A stretch of DNA of 64,000 bases, taken from assembly GCA_910578495.1 (NCBI GenBank), contig CAJTRE010000008.1, positions 1 to 64,000 on the forward strand, in the 5' to 3' direction. Position 1 is the first letter of the stretch. Each line of letters starts with the position of its first letter. The stretch comes from an uncultured Dorea sp. Its GTDB lineage: Bacteria > Bacillota > Clostridia > Lachnospirales > Lachnospiraceae. The position numbers and the translations under genes are program-made. The notes under the pieces were generated by a model, which made no database searches, was not told where the DNA came from, and saw only the letters and a program-made list of their open reading frames with translations. Of the stretch, positions 27,003 to 34,730 are shown one piece after another.

Positions 27003-27031
27003 ATTATACCAGAAATATTGTTTCTTGTGAA
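27003..27031 (-). promoter_or_regulatory. promoter of ttcA-like gene
   Basis: On the minus strand TTCACA (27031-27026), a 17-bp spacer and TATAAT (27008-27003) preceded by TGG form a strong promoter 47 bp before the ATG. Confidence 0.75.
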
Positions 27032-27040
27032 TCAGTAATG

Positions 27041-27049
27041 TGTTATACT
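27041..27049 (+). promoter_or_regulatory. extended -10 promoter of response regulator operon
   Basis: TGT followed by TATACT (27044-27049) forms an extended -10. No good -35 is visible. It starts ten bases from the divergent ttcA -35, so the two promoters nearly touch. Confidence 0.5.
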
Positions 27050-27080
27050 TTATGGGAAGTGAGAAAGGGAGACGAAGGAT

Positions 27081-27779
27081 ATGAAACAGGAAAAGATTTT
27101 GCTGGTAGAAGATGATGAAGAAATAGCGGCCGCTCTTTCTTATGCGCTTAGCATGGAGAATTTTGATGTTGTGTGGGCGATGGGAGTTAAGGAATCTATT
27201 CCTTATATTGGAAAGACGGATGTTTCTTTATATCTTTTGGATGTGCGGCTTCCGGATGGAACCGGATATGATATATGCAAGAAGATAAAGACTTTTTATG
27301 ATGCTCCGGTCATTTTTCTAACTGCATGTGATGAAGAGGCAAATGTGGTTATGGGACTGGATATGGGCGCAGATGATTATATTGTAAAACCGTTTCGGGT
27401 ACGTGAGCTGGTTTCACGTATCCACAGTGTGATGCGCAGATATAAAAAGCAGGATGTGGAAAGTATTACAGATTACGTGTTTGATTCGGTAAGAGTGTCT
27501 CTTTCGGACGGCAAGGTTTATAAAAACGGTTCTGAGATTTATTTGTCAGCCTTAGAGTATAAATTATTATTGTATCTTATCCGCAATCATGGCATGATTG
27601 TGACGAGGGAACAGCTTCTTTCTTATATTTTTGATATTGCTGGAGAGTATGTGAATGACAATACACTTACAGTGTATATGAAGCGGCTGAGAAATAAATT
27701 GGAAGATGATTCGGGAAACCCGAAGATGATAAAAACAGTCCGGGGACTCGGATATTTATTGGGAGATAAGCATGTTTAG
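27081..27779 (+). CDS. OmpR-family response regulator
   Basis: The 232-residue regulator has a receiver domain with the phospho-acceptor Asp54 in YLLDVRLPDG, the acidic pair DDDEE near residue 12 and the switch Lys in DYIVKPF. A winged-helix DNA-binding domain covers about 130-230 (TLTVYMKRLRNKLEDD, TVRGLGYLL). It overlaps the kinase gene by eight bases. It probably controls the downstream ABC transporter, as in BceRS-type modules. Confidence 0.94.
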   Translation: MKQEKILLVEDDEEIAAALSYALSMENFDVVWAMGVKESIPYIGKTDVSLYLLDVRLPDGTGYDICKKIKTFYDAPVIFLTACDEEANVVMGLDMGADDYIVKPFRVRELVSRIHSVMRRYKKQDVESITDYVFDSVRVSLSDGKVYKNGSEIYLSALEYKLLLYLIRNHGMIVTREQLLSYIFDIAGEYVNDNTLTVYMKRLRNKLEDDSGNPKMIKTVRGLGYLLGDKHV

Positions 27780-28773
27780 AAATCGGGAAAATCTTGTTGG
27801 AATGATATATATCCTGTTCATTACGCTCTTTTCTTTAGTGTTTTATAAAATGGGAATTGTAGACGGCGGCATTCTGTTGGTTTTAGATGGAGTTCTCTAT
27901 GTCGGTGGATTTTTCTTCTGGAGCCATATGCAGTTTCATAAACTGAAAGTATTGTCTGAATTTATAAGAGAGGCACAATATCAATTACTTCCCCTGGCTG
28001 CAGGCGATCAAGAAGAAGGAGAGTTTGGTATATTAAAAAGCGAAATCTATAAATTGATTACAAGACTTCATGCACAGACGGAGCTTCTTCAGAAAGAAAA
28101 GAAATATCTTGCCGATACGATTGCCGATATTTCACATCAGTTAAAGACGCCTATGACTTCTATGTATGTGATGCTGGATTTGCTGAAAGACCAGGAACTT
28201 CCTAAGGCAAAGCGAGTGGATTTTATCCGGACTGTGCATCGTCAGATGGCGCGGATGGAGTGGCTGTTATCTGCTATGCTTACGATGTCTAAACTGGATA
28301 CTGGCACAGTTCTTCTAAAAAAAGAGCGTGTTTTTGTAGATGAGATGTTAGACCGGGCATTGGAGCATCTGTTGATTACCATAGAACTTCATGGACAGTC
28401 TGTAGTCCGGGAGGGAGAGGGTGGAACTACGTATATTGGAGATTTGTCATGGAGCAGTGAGGCAATATCCAATATTTTGAAAAACTGTATGGAGCATATG
28501 AAAGACGGAGGTATAATCTCGATACAAACCAGTCAGAATAACATTTACACGCAAATTCAAATTACAGATGAGGGTTGTGGCATCCGTCAGGAAGACCTTC
28601 CTCATATTTTTGAGCGGTTTTATAAAGGAGCAAATGTGTCTAAAGATAGTGTAGGAATCGGTTTGGCTCTGGCCGATAAGTTGATTTCACTTCAAAACGG
28701 AAAAATAGAAGCGGCTTCTATTTATGGAAAATCAACGACATTTACTATTAAGTTTTATCACTATAATATGTGA
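27772..28773 (+). CDS. sensor histidine kinase, intramembrane-sensing type
   Basis: The 333-residue kinase has two N-terminal membrane helices (about 9-28 and 35-56) with only a few residues between them, so no extracellular sensor domain. This is the architecture of BceS-like kinases that sense through their ABC transporter. The phospho-acceptor His122 is in ADISHQLKTPMTS. The N-box (NILKNCMEHM) and ATP-lid glycines (DEGCGI, VGIGLALADKL) are intact. It ends before a hairpin terminator. Confidence 0.92.
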   Translation: MFRNRENLVGMIYILFITLFSLVFYKMGIVDGGILLVLDGVLYVGGFFFWSHMQFHKLKVLSEFIREAQYQLLPLAAGDQEEGEFGILKSEIYKLITRLHAQTELLQKEKKYLADTIADISHQLKTPMTSMYVMLDLLKDQELPKAKRVDFIRTVHRQMARMEWLLSAMLTMSKLDTGTVLLKKERVFVDEMLDRALEHLLITIELHGQSVVREGEGGTTYIGDLSWSSEAISNILKNCMEHMKDGGIISIQTSQNNIYTQIQITDEGCGIRQEDLPHIFERFYKGANVSKDSVGIGLALADKLISLQNGKIEAASIYGKSTTFTIKFYHYNM

Positions 28774-28777
28774 CTTT

Positions 28778-28805
28778 AAAAAGTGACAGTTTTGTCACTT
28801 TTTTT
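28778..28805 (+). terminator. hairpin with T-tract; also a palindromic operator candidate
   Basis: AAAAAGTGACA (28778-28788) pairs perfectly with TGTCACTTTTT (28793-28803) around a four-base loop. It ends the kinase transcript. Its core TGACA-N4-TGTCA also fits the TNACA-N4-TGTNA layout described for BceR-type regulators. Confidence 0.7.
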
Positions 28806-28820
28806 GTCACCGTATTGTCA
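28793..28820 (+). promoter_or_regulatory. phased TGTCA repeats upstream of ABC permease
   Basis: Three TTGTCA copies begin at 28792, 28804 and 28815, spaced 12 and 11 bp, i.e. on one face of the helix. They are candidate sites for the adjacent OmpR-family regulator. No clean -10 could be fixed; TATACT at 28832-28837 and TATAAA at 28843-28848 are candidates. Confidence 0.5.
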
Positions 28821-28881
28821 TATAAGTCTTTTATACTAACAGTATAAAGAACAAATTATATATGAAGAGGTGGCTAAAAAT

Positions 28882-31131
28882 ATGAATATCATATGGAAAC
28901 TAACAACTCGACAGCTAAAACAAAACAAGAGGAGATCAGTTAGTGTGGTTCTTGGAATTACTGCAATATCTTTCATGCTTACTATTGTAGTTATATTTAT
29001 TCATTCAGTCATTCAAAAAATGTCTGAACTAGACATGGTGAAAGAAGATTTTGAGAAATTAGCCGCTGGTGCGGGTGTTCTGATGGCTTCAATTCTTGCA
29101 TCACTTACGCTATTTATTTATCATATTTTAAGTGTTTCGGCATCAGAAAAGATACGGCAGCTTGGAATTCTGGGAAGTGTGGGGGCAACACCTTTTCAGA
29201 GGGCCCAGCTAATGTTTTTTGAGACTTTGATTTTAAGTATTGTCGGACTTCCGTCAGGATTAATACTTGGAATTTTTGTTTCCCGGTTTACATTTCCATT
29301 TACAGTGGTAGTATCATGGGAGACGCTGTTTCTTTTACTTGCATTTGAAACATGTGTAATTATAATTACCGGTCTGATTCATGCCTGCTTATCGATGAAA
29401 GGAAATGTTATACAGTTACTTCTAAACCGCACCGATAAGCGCAAACTTACAAAAAACTGGAAAGCGCCAAAATGGGTAAGAGAATGGGCAGGGGTGGAAG
29501 GAGAACTGGCTGCAAAAAATCTTTACTTTTTCCGGCGAAGATATGGAATTATTGCAGTTTCTTTTATTGTATCTATGTGTTTGCTTTTGGATGGGTTCAT
29601 TTATTTAAGTTATCTGGATGGAAAATACCAGCCGAAAGATCCATGTATCAAGCAATATGGAGATATTGTAATTGAAGAAAGGCCGGGGAAGAAACATGAA
29701 AAATGGCTGGCATTTACAGAAGAAGTTTCCAAAATGGAGGAAGTGGAAGAAGCGGTAAATATGCAAGAACTGAGACTTGGAGATGTTCTTTTCCAGGAAA
29801 CAGAAATAAAGAAAAATTTGAGTACATTCACTATTTATTCTCTCGGTGGATCATACAATAATCCAGTGGTACTAAATAGTAACAATAAGAACAAACAAGA
29901 AGGTTATTATATTGGACTTAAGTTGATTGGTATGGACGATGTGGCTTTCTCAAGATATCAAAAGCAATTAGGTGTTAAAAGTGAAACATATCATATTCGA
30001 AATAGAATTCCTGTAATTATTCATGATATGGTTTTCACTAAAAAAGATAATGAGACAAAATATCGTCACATTTTTGACTTGAAAGAAGGACAAACATTTT
30101 CTGTATTGGCGGATAGAAACGGAAGCTCTTTCGGAGCAGATTATCTGGTAAATCAGATTGAAGAGTTCTCAGAATATCAGTTTCAGACAGTTGTTGTTAC
30201 AGATGAATTACCTTCCTGCTATAGTATTACAAGCGAGCAGCTGCGTGAGCCTAATGAGATATTCTTTTTTACATCTCAAAGTTTCCTTGATGAATTTCTT
30301 CAAGTAAATGAACCTCCAAAAGCAGAGGATGAATGGAACAATATACAGGTTCCACATGATGAAAATAAAGGATGGGACATTACTCGATTTCTTACTCTGA
30401 AAATAAAAAATGATGTGAAATTGCCACAGCAAATTATATCTGCCAAACTAATTGCTGCAATAGATTCATGGACAACGGAATTTAAATTAAATGAAGAATA
30501 TATGAATACAGAAAAAGGAGAGGAGCTGCGTAAACTTTTAAAAGAATATAATAAACAAATAGCAATTGCAACTGATAAAATTGTAAAAACAGGCAAAAAA
30601 TATAATCTTATAGACCCCTACAGTGTAGGGGAGAGTGATGATCAACAGTGGTATGAAAAGATAGATTATACATTAACGCATTATACGGGATGGCTTGACT
30701 ATGCACTATCTGATCCAGCACCTGCACTTCGACATCTATTTGCTTATACTTTACTTATATTTCTTGTAATTATAGGAATTTTCCAGATGATAAAGATGAT
30801 TATATCAACAACGAATATAAGAAGAAGAGAGTTTGCTGTTATGCTTTCTCTTGGTATGGAGCCGGTATGTATTCGGAAAATGGTGTGTATGGAAAGTATT
30901 TTTTGTCTGTTGTTATCATATATCATTGGCAGTATAAGTAGTATTGCTATAGGTTTTTCTTTATTCCGGCGTTGGACACAAACACAAGCAATTGAAATAC
31001 ATTTCCCATATAAATTATTAATTTTAGAATTTATATTTCTGCTTTGCATAATTGTACTTATGTTGTGCATATCTGTAAAAGCTGTAAAGAAAATTAAGAT
31101 TGCAGATCTTTTAAAAGATGATACGGTATAG
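28882..31131 (+). CDS. FtsX-like ABC transporter permease
   Basis: A permease of about 750 residues. I count about four membrane helices in the first 175 residues, one near 220-245, a large hydrophilic extracytoplasmic region (about 250-610), then three C-terminal helices. This fits two FtsX half-domains as in BceB/MacB-type transporters that confer peptide-antibiotic resistance; BceB itself has ten helices and a smaller loop. AAGAGG favours the ATG at 28882 over the GTG at 28870. The gene looks more AT-rich than its neighbours. The ATPase gene follows, whereas bceA usually precedes bceB. Confidence 0.88.
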   Translation: MNIIWKLTTRQLKQNKRRSVSVVLGITAISFMLTIVVIFIHSVIQKMSELDMVKEDFEKLAAGAGVLMASILASLTLFIYHILSVSASEKIRQLGILGSVGATPFQRAQLMFFETLILSIVGLPSGLILGIFVSRFTFPFTVVVSWETLFLLLAFETCVIIITGLIHACLSMKGNVIQLLLNRTDKRKLTKNWKAPKWVREWAGVEGELAAKNLYFFRRRYGIIAVSFIVSMCLLLDGFIYLSYLDGKYQPKDPCIKQYGDIVIEERPGKKHEKWLAFTEEVSKMEEVEEAVNMQELRLGDVLFQETEIKKNLSTFTIYSLGGSYNNPVVLNSNNKNKQEGYYIGLKLIGMDDVAFSRYQKQLGVKSETYHIRNRIPVIIHDMVFTKKDNETKYRHIFDLKEGQTFSVLADRNGSSFGADYLVNQIEEFSEYQFQTVVVTDELPSCYSITSEQLREPNEIFFFTSQSFLDEFLQVNEPPKAEDEWNNIQVPHDENKGWDITRFLTLKIKNDVKLPQQIISAKLIAAIDSWTTEFKLNEEYMNTEKGEELRKLLKEYNKQIAIATDKIVKTGKKYNLIDPYSVGESDDQQWYEKIDYTLTHYTGWLDYALSDPAPALRHLFAYTLLIFLVIIGIFQMIKMIISTTNIRRREFAVMLSLGMEPVCIRKMVCMESIFCLLLSYIIGSISSIAIGFSLFRRWTQTQAIEIHFPYKLLILEFIFLLCIIVLMLCISVKAVKKIKIADLLKDDTV

Positions 31132-31143
31132 GAGGCGTATAAG

Positions 31144-31806
31144 ATGGAATTAATTAAAGTTAGTCAAATTTCAAAAATATATGGAAATGATGAAAACGGA
31201 GTAAAGGCCTTAGACAACGTATCCTTTACTGTAAATAAAGGTGAATTTGTTGCCATTACCGGGCCGTCCGGTTCTGGGAAATCCACATTATTACACATTT
31301 TAGGTGGAATTGACCGCCCTACAGAAGGAGATATCTGGATTGAGGGTGTGAATTTAAAAACAATGAACGAGAAGAAGCTCTCTATCTTTCGCAGACGGCA
31401 GATAGGGCTTATCTACCAGTTTTACAATTTGATTCCCACTTTAGATGTGGAAGAGAACATCTTGCTGCCTTTATTGTTAGATAAACAACAAAAAGATGAA
31501 CGGTACCTGAATGAACTGATAGAGACACTAGGACTGGAAAACAGACGCCGTCACCTTCCAAGCCAGCTCTCTGGCGGACAACAGCAGAGAGTTTCCATCG
31601 GCAGAGCACTTATGAACCATCCGGCAGTTATATTGGCAGACGAGCCTACAGGTAATTTGGATCGAAAAAACAGTGCTGAAATCGTGGCTTTACTAAAAGA
31701 AGCAAACAAGAAATACCAGCAGACGGTTATTATGATTACCCATGATGAGCAGCTTGCATTACAGTGCGACCGAATATTGTACTTGGAAGATGGCAGACTC
31801 AAATAA
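31144..31806 (+). CDS. ABC transporter ATP-binding protein (MacB/BceA type)
   Basis: The 220-residue ATPase has Walker A GPSGSGKS at 40-47, the signature LSGGQQQR, Walker B VILADEPT and the H-loop MITHDEQ. It belongs to the LolD/MacB/BceA class that pairs with FtsX-like permeases, here the gene 12 bp upstream. GGAGG precedes the ATG. Its transcript probably ends at a hairpin located inside the convergent recombinase gene. Confidence 0.95.
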   Translation: MELIKVSQISKIYGNDENGVKALDNVSFTVNKGEFVAITGPSGSGKSTLLHILGGIDRPTEGDIWIEGVNLKTMNEKKLSIFRRRQIGLIYQFYNLIPTLDVEENILLPLLLDKQQKDERYLNELIETLGLENRRRHLPSQLSGGQQQRVSIGRALMNHPAVILADEPTGNLDRKNSAEIVALLKEANKKYQQTVIMITHDEQLALQCDRILYLEDGRLK

Positions 31807-31822
31807 AAAAATACCATATATT

Positions 31823-32875
31823 TTAACTTTCTCTGAGTTTCACCGCAGACGCCGCTTGCCGGCGTCTGTTTTCATCTATCGCAGCATAGTGTTTCTTAGT
31901 AGTGTTAACATCTTTGTGTCCAAGTACATCGGCTACAAGATATATATCGCCAGTTTCTTTATATAAAGACGTACCATAGGTACTTCGCAGCTTATGTGGG
32001 GTGATTTTCTTATTCGGAGTCACTTGTCTGGCGTATTTTTTTACCATATTTTCTACGGCCTGAACACCCATCCGTTTTTTTTGAGTGGATAAAAACAGAG
32101 CATTTTCATGACCGGAGAGGGGAGTAATGGTTTCGCGGTCTATATAATTTAGAAGTGCGTCTGCAACCTCATCACCAAAGTATACAACCATCTGATTACC
32201 ACCTTTTCTGGTTACTGTAATACCATTATTTTTAAAGTCCACATCGTTCACATCCAGACCAACACATTCGGATACACGTATTCCAGTACCTAACAGCAAA
32301 GTCAGAATAGCCAGATCACGATCTTTTGTCTTTTTATAATAAGTAAGTGCCTGACCGGTAAGCAGAGTTCCGGCAGACTCTACAAAATCCAATAAAGAAG
32401 CAACTTCATCAATATCCAGACGTACAATTGCCTTTTCATGGAGTTTTGGCATATCTACGAGTAATGTAGGATTACTTGTGATAATCTGGTGCTTGAAATA
32501 ATAGTTATAAAAGCTTCTAAGGGCGGACATTTTCCGGGATAATCCTTTTTCGCTGTTCGTAATCATTTCGTCATCACGTTTATAGACCTTCAGATATTCC
32601 ATGTATTCTTCTATGTCCACAGGTTCCAGACGCTCTAAATCACCCGGAGTAAACTGATGGATTGTATAGTCTTTATACACAGGATTACTCTCCATTAAAA
32701 AATGAAAAAATACCCGAATATCATATGCATAATTGATTCTTGTGCGCGCAGATGAACGTGGCTCTATAGCACGAAAATAATCTTTAGCAAACGGAGGCAG
32801 CGTCTTTAAAACTTCACGTAAGCGTAAGGTATTGTCAATTTGCTTTTGTTCATGGTATGTCTTTGTATCAGCCAT
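31823..32875 (-). CDS. tyrosine recombinase (XerC/XerD-like)
   Basis: A site-specific recombinase of 350 residues. The catalytic residues are all present: Arg200 (GTGIRVSE), Lys224 (RKGGNQ), His294 and Arg297 (HKLRSTYG), His320 (LGHKD) and the nucleophile Tyr330 (KKHY). The N-terminal SAM-like core-binding domain spans about 25-140. There are no phage genes or att repeats nearby, so a chromosomal Xer-type role is more likely than a mobile-element integrase. It has its own promoter and AAGGAGA before the ATG, and lies downstream of the SOS-linked LysM gene. Confidence 0.92.
   Translation of the reverse strand: MADTKTYHEQKQIDNTLRLREVLKTLPPFAKDYFRAIEPRSSARTRINYAYDIRVFFHFLMESNPVYKDYTIHQFTPGDLERLEPVDIEEYMEYLKVYKRDDEMITNSEKGLSRKMSALRSFYNYYFKHQIITSNPTLLVDMPKLHEKAIVRLDIDEVASLLDFVESAGTLLTGQALTYYKKTKDRDLAILTLLLGTGIRVSECVGLDVNDVDFKNNGITVTRKGGNQMVVYFGDEVADALLNYIDRETITPLSGHENALFLSTQKKRMGVQAVENMVKKYARQVTPNKKITPHKLRSTYGTSLYKETGDIYLVADVLGHKDVNTTKKHYAAIDENRRRQAASAVKLRES
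31846..31872 (+). terminator. terminator hairpin inside recombinase coding region
   Basis: CAGACGCCG (31846-31854) pairs perfectly with CGGCGTCTG (31860-31868) around a five-base loop and is followed by TTTT on the plus strand. It would stop transcripts of the ABC operon. Confidence 0.7.
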
Positions 32876-32906
32876 AATTTAAATTCTCCTTATTTGATTT
32901 TTACAT

Positions 32907-32935
32907 ATTATAGCATATCTGCATATTCATGTCTA
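32907..32935 (-). promoter_or_regulatory. promoter of tyrosine recombinase
   Basis: On the minus strand TAGACA (32935-32930), a 17-bp spacer and TATAAT (32912-32907) lie 31 bp before the start codon. Confidence 0.75.
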
Positions 32936-33012
32936 TATCTTTTGGAAAAATCGGTATTTGTCGTATAGATGTATCGGAGACACAAATTATACCAGAAACA
33001 GATATAGTGTCG

Positions 33013-33423
33013 CTATTTAAAACCACTATCTGGCGCTTCGCATACAAAAACTTTATAATATGGAATTGTAAGATATTGTCCCTCATGAATATCATCTTCC
33101 AGTAATTCGTTGACTTCTTTGATTTCCTGTATATATTCTTTTGTAGAATCATAGGCATTGGTTCTGTATTTTTTTGCAATATCCCATAAAGTATCTCCAC
33201 GCGCAATCTGAATACTTTTATAACATTTCTGTACGGAAGTCTGTACTGTATGATGTTTTGTCAAAGATGTATCTACATGGTTATCCTGCGCAGACACCAA
33301 ATTACTGCCAAGTGAAATTCCAAGTCCTGACACAAATAAAAAGGCGGATAATACAATTAAAACCTTTTTTATATAAAGTTTTCTTCGCCTTTTGCTTACA
33401 GTATACACTCTATATGCACTCAT
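33013..33423 (-). CDS. LysM-domain membrane protein, YneA-like SOS division inhibitor
   Basis: The 136-residue protein has a basic N-terminus, one membrane helix at about 20-42 (VLIVLSAFLFVSGLGISLGSN) and a LysM domain at about 70-122 (IARGDTLWDIAKKY... HEGQYLTIPYY). Size, topology and divergent placement next to lexA match YneA of B. subtilis, which delays division during SOS. No close sequence match to YneA can be claimed beyond this layout. It has a perfect consensus promoter with a LexA-like box in the spacer. GGGGG-type ribosome site before the ATG. Confidence 0.85.
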   Translation of the reverse strand: MSAYRVYTVSKRRRKLYIKKVLIVLSAFLFVSGLGISLGSNLVSAQDNHVDTSLTKHHTVQTSVQKCYKSIQIARGDTLWDIAKKYRTNAYDSTKEYIQEIKEVNELLEDDIHEGQYLTIPYYKVFVCEAPDSGFK

Positions 33424-33491
33424 AACAAACGCCCCCTTTAATTAAGTTATGTACTTTCTGATCATTAGTATTATTTTAATACATCAAATTC

Positions 33492-33598
33492 GAATATTCG
33501 TTCCAAACTTTTGTTCTAATAAAATTATATAAAACAAACATTTGTTTGTCAATATATTTCTGTAAAATATTCGAACATATTTTCTAAACATTTGTTTG
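33492..33598. promoter_or_regulatory. cluster of LexA-box-like palindromes
   Basis: Boxes of the form RAAC-N4-GTTY occur at 33505-33516 (AAAC-TTTT-GTTC), 33536-33547 and 33586-33597 (both AAAC-ATTT-GTTT). Two imperfect boxes, GAAT-ATTC-GTTC (33492-33503) and GAAC-ATAT-TTTC (33573-33584), each start 13 bp before a better one. The Bacillus consensus is CGAAC-N4-GTTCG. Confidence 0.75.
33524..33552 (-). promoter_or_regulatory. consensus promoter of LysM (YneA-like) gene
   Basis: On the minus strand TTGACA (33552-33547), a 17-bp spacer and TATAAT (33529-33524) match the sigma-A consensus perfectly. The LexA-like box at 33536-33547 fills the spacer and touches the -35. Confidence 0.85.
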
Positions 33599-33624
33599 CT
33601 TTTTCCGAATGGCTGTGTTAATAT
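33596..33624 (+). promoter_or_regulatory. promoter of lexA
   Basis: TTGCTT (33596-33601) and TAATAT (33619-33624) are spaced 17 bp, with TGT just before the -10. The LexA-like box at 33586-33597 overlaps the -35, which fits autoregulation. Confidence 0.65.
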
Positions 33625-33671
33625 TAGTTTATAGATAAAACAAATGACCGTTATTTAAAGGAGGAAATACA

Positions 33672-34292
33672 ATGGCGCAAGGGAAAATCAGTGCAAAACA
33701 ATCAGAAATACTGGAATATATTAAATCACAGATTTTGGAGCGTGGATTTCCGCCGGCTGTCCGTGATATTTGCGAAGCAGTGAATTTAAAATCTACTTCT
33801 TCTGTCCACTCTCATTTGGAGACATTAGAAAAGAATGGATATATCCGAAGAGATCCGACGAAACCGCGTGCTATAGAGATTTTGGATGATTCTTTTAATT
33901 TTACACGCAGAGAGATGGTGAATGTTCCAATTGTAGGTCGAGTTGCAGCAGGTGAGCCGCTTCTTGCTGAACAGAACATTGAGGAATACTTTCCGCTTCC
34001 TGTGGAATATATGCCAAATAAGCAGACTTTCATGTTAAAGGTGAAAGGAGAAAGTATGATTAATGCCGGAATTTTAGATGGTGATTATGTACTTGTAGAA
34101 GAACGTAAGGTTGCACATAATGGCGAGATGATCGTGGCTCTTGTAGAAGATAGCGCTACTGTTAAGACATTTTATAAAGAAGAAGGTATTATCCGCCTAC
34201 AGCCGGAAAATGATACTATGGATCCGATCATTGTGCCGGACTGCGCAATTCTTGGTAAGGTTATTGGTGTATTCCGTTTTTTGGAATCGTAA
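33672..34292 (+). CDS. lexA: SOS repressor LexA
   Basis: The 206-residue repressor has an N-terminal winged helix (about 1-70, SSVHSHLETLEKNGYIRRDP), the self-cleavage bond Ala93-Gly94 in GRVAAGEP, and the catalytic pair Ser128 (GESMINAG) and Lys165 (ATVKTF). RecA-stimulated autocleavage would release LexA-bound promoters. AAAGGAGG precedes the ATG. It is divergent from the LysM gene, with several LexA-like boxes between them. Confidence 0.98.
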   Translation: MAQGKISAKQSEILEYIKSQILERGFPPAVRDICEAVNLKSTSSVHSHLETLEKNGYIRRDPTKPRAIEILDDSFNFTRREMVNVPIVGRVAAGEPLLAEQNIEEYFPLPVEYMPNKQTFMLKVKGESMINAGILDGDYVLVEERKVAHNGEMIVALVEDSATVKTFYKEEGIIRLQPENDTMDPIIVPDCAILGKVIGVFRFLES

Positions 34293-34330
34293 AATAATTG
34301 CAACAGTTCAGCCATAGCCGGCAAAATTAA

Positions 34331-34373
34331 GGGAAAAAGCAGCGATTCGTTTTTTTTGAATCACTGCTTCCCC
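34331..34373. terminator. terminator between lexA and rsfS
   Basis: AAGCAG (34337-34342) pairs with CTGCTT (34364-34369) and GATTC (34344-34348) with GAATC (34358-34362). The minus-strand reading ends in a T-run, so it best serves the rsfS operon and probably lexA too. Confidence 0.75.
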
Positions 34374-34389
34374 GTTTATATTTATGAAT

Positions 34390-34728
34390 TTACATTGTAA
34401 TCTCTTTTCCATCGCCCCACACTCTTTCGAGGTTATAGAAAGCACGTCCCTCTTTATCAAATACGTGTACAATTACATCGCCATAGTCCATAAGAACCCA
34501 AGTTCCGCCTTTTCCTTCCTGCTGTTTCAGTGTGTATCCTGCTTTTTGCATTTTATCATCTACGTTATCGACTAATGCCTGCACCTGGCTGTCACTGTTT
34601 CCGTTTGCAATGATAAAACAGTCTGCAATTACAGATATTTGAGAAATATCAAGGACCTTGATGTCTTCTCCTTTTTTATCTGCAAGAGCATTATATGCGA
34701 TACGTACCATATCCATAGCTTGTTCCAT
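34390..34728 (-). CDS. rsfS: ribosomal silencing factor RsfS
   Basis: RsfS binds ribosomal protein L14 and blocks subunit joining during starvation. The 112-residue protein shows the family pattern: DISQISVIADCFIIANGNSDSQVQAL and the C-terminal GGTWVLMDYGDVIVHVF. AGGAGG precedes the ATG. It is the last gene of the rplU-obg operon, next to yqeK, an arrangement conserved in Firmicutes. Confidence 0.97.
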   Translation of the reverse strand: MEQAMDMVRIAYNALADKKGEDIKVLDISQISVIADCFIIANGNSDSQVQALVDNVDDKMQKAGYTLKQQEGKGGTWVLMDYGDVIVHVFDKEGRAFYNLERVWGDGKEITM

Positions 34729-34730
34729 TA

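Noticed and set aside
26985..27006. ATGGCTGAATA downstream of the ttcA promoter, resembling the repeat core
   Set aside because: Match limited to about 11 bases; chance or promoter context is enough.
32986..32991. Second possible extended -10 (TGG TATAAT) between LysM gene and recombinase
   Set aside because: No recognisable -35; the TAGACA-N17-TATAAT promoter closer to the gene is better.
31823..34292. Recombinase plus LexA-like repressor as a prophage or integrative element edge
   Set aside because: LexA has the full self-cleaving domain and SOS boxes; no phage genes, att repeats or composition break were seen.
34294..34316. Minus-strand TATGGCTGAA... resembling the tail of the 42-nt repeat
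   Set aside because: Only about 18 of 23 positions match and the hairpin half is absent; it follows lexA in antisense. Could be a relic, not supported.
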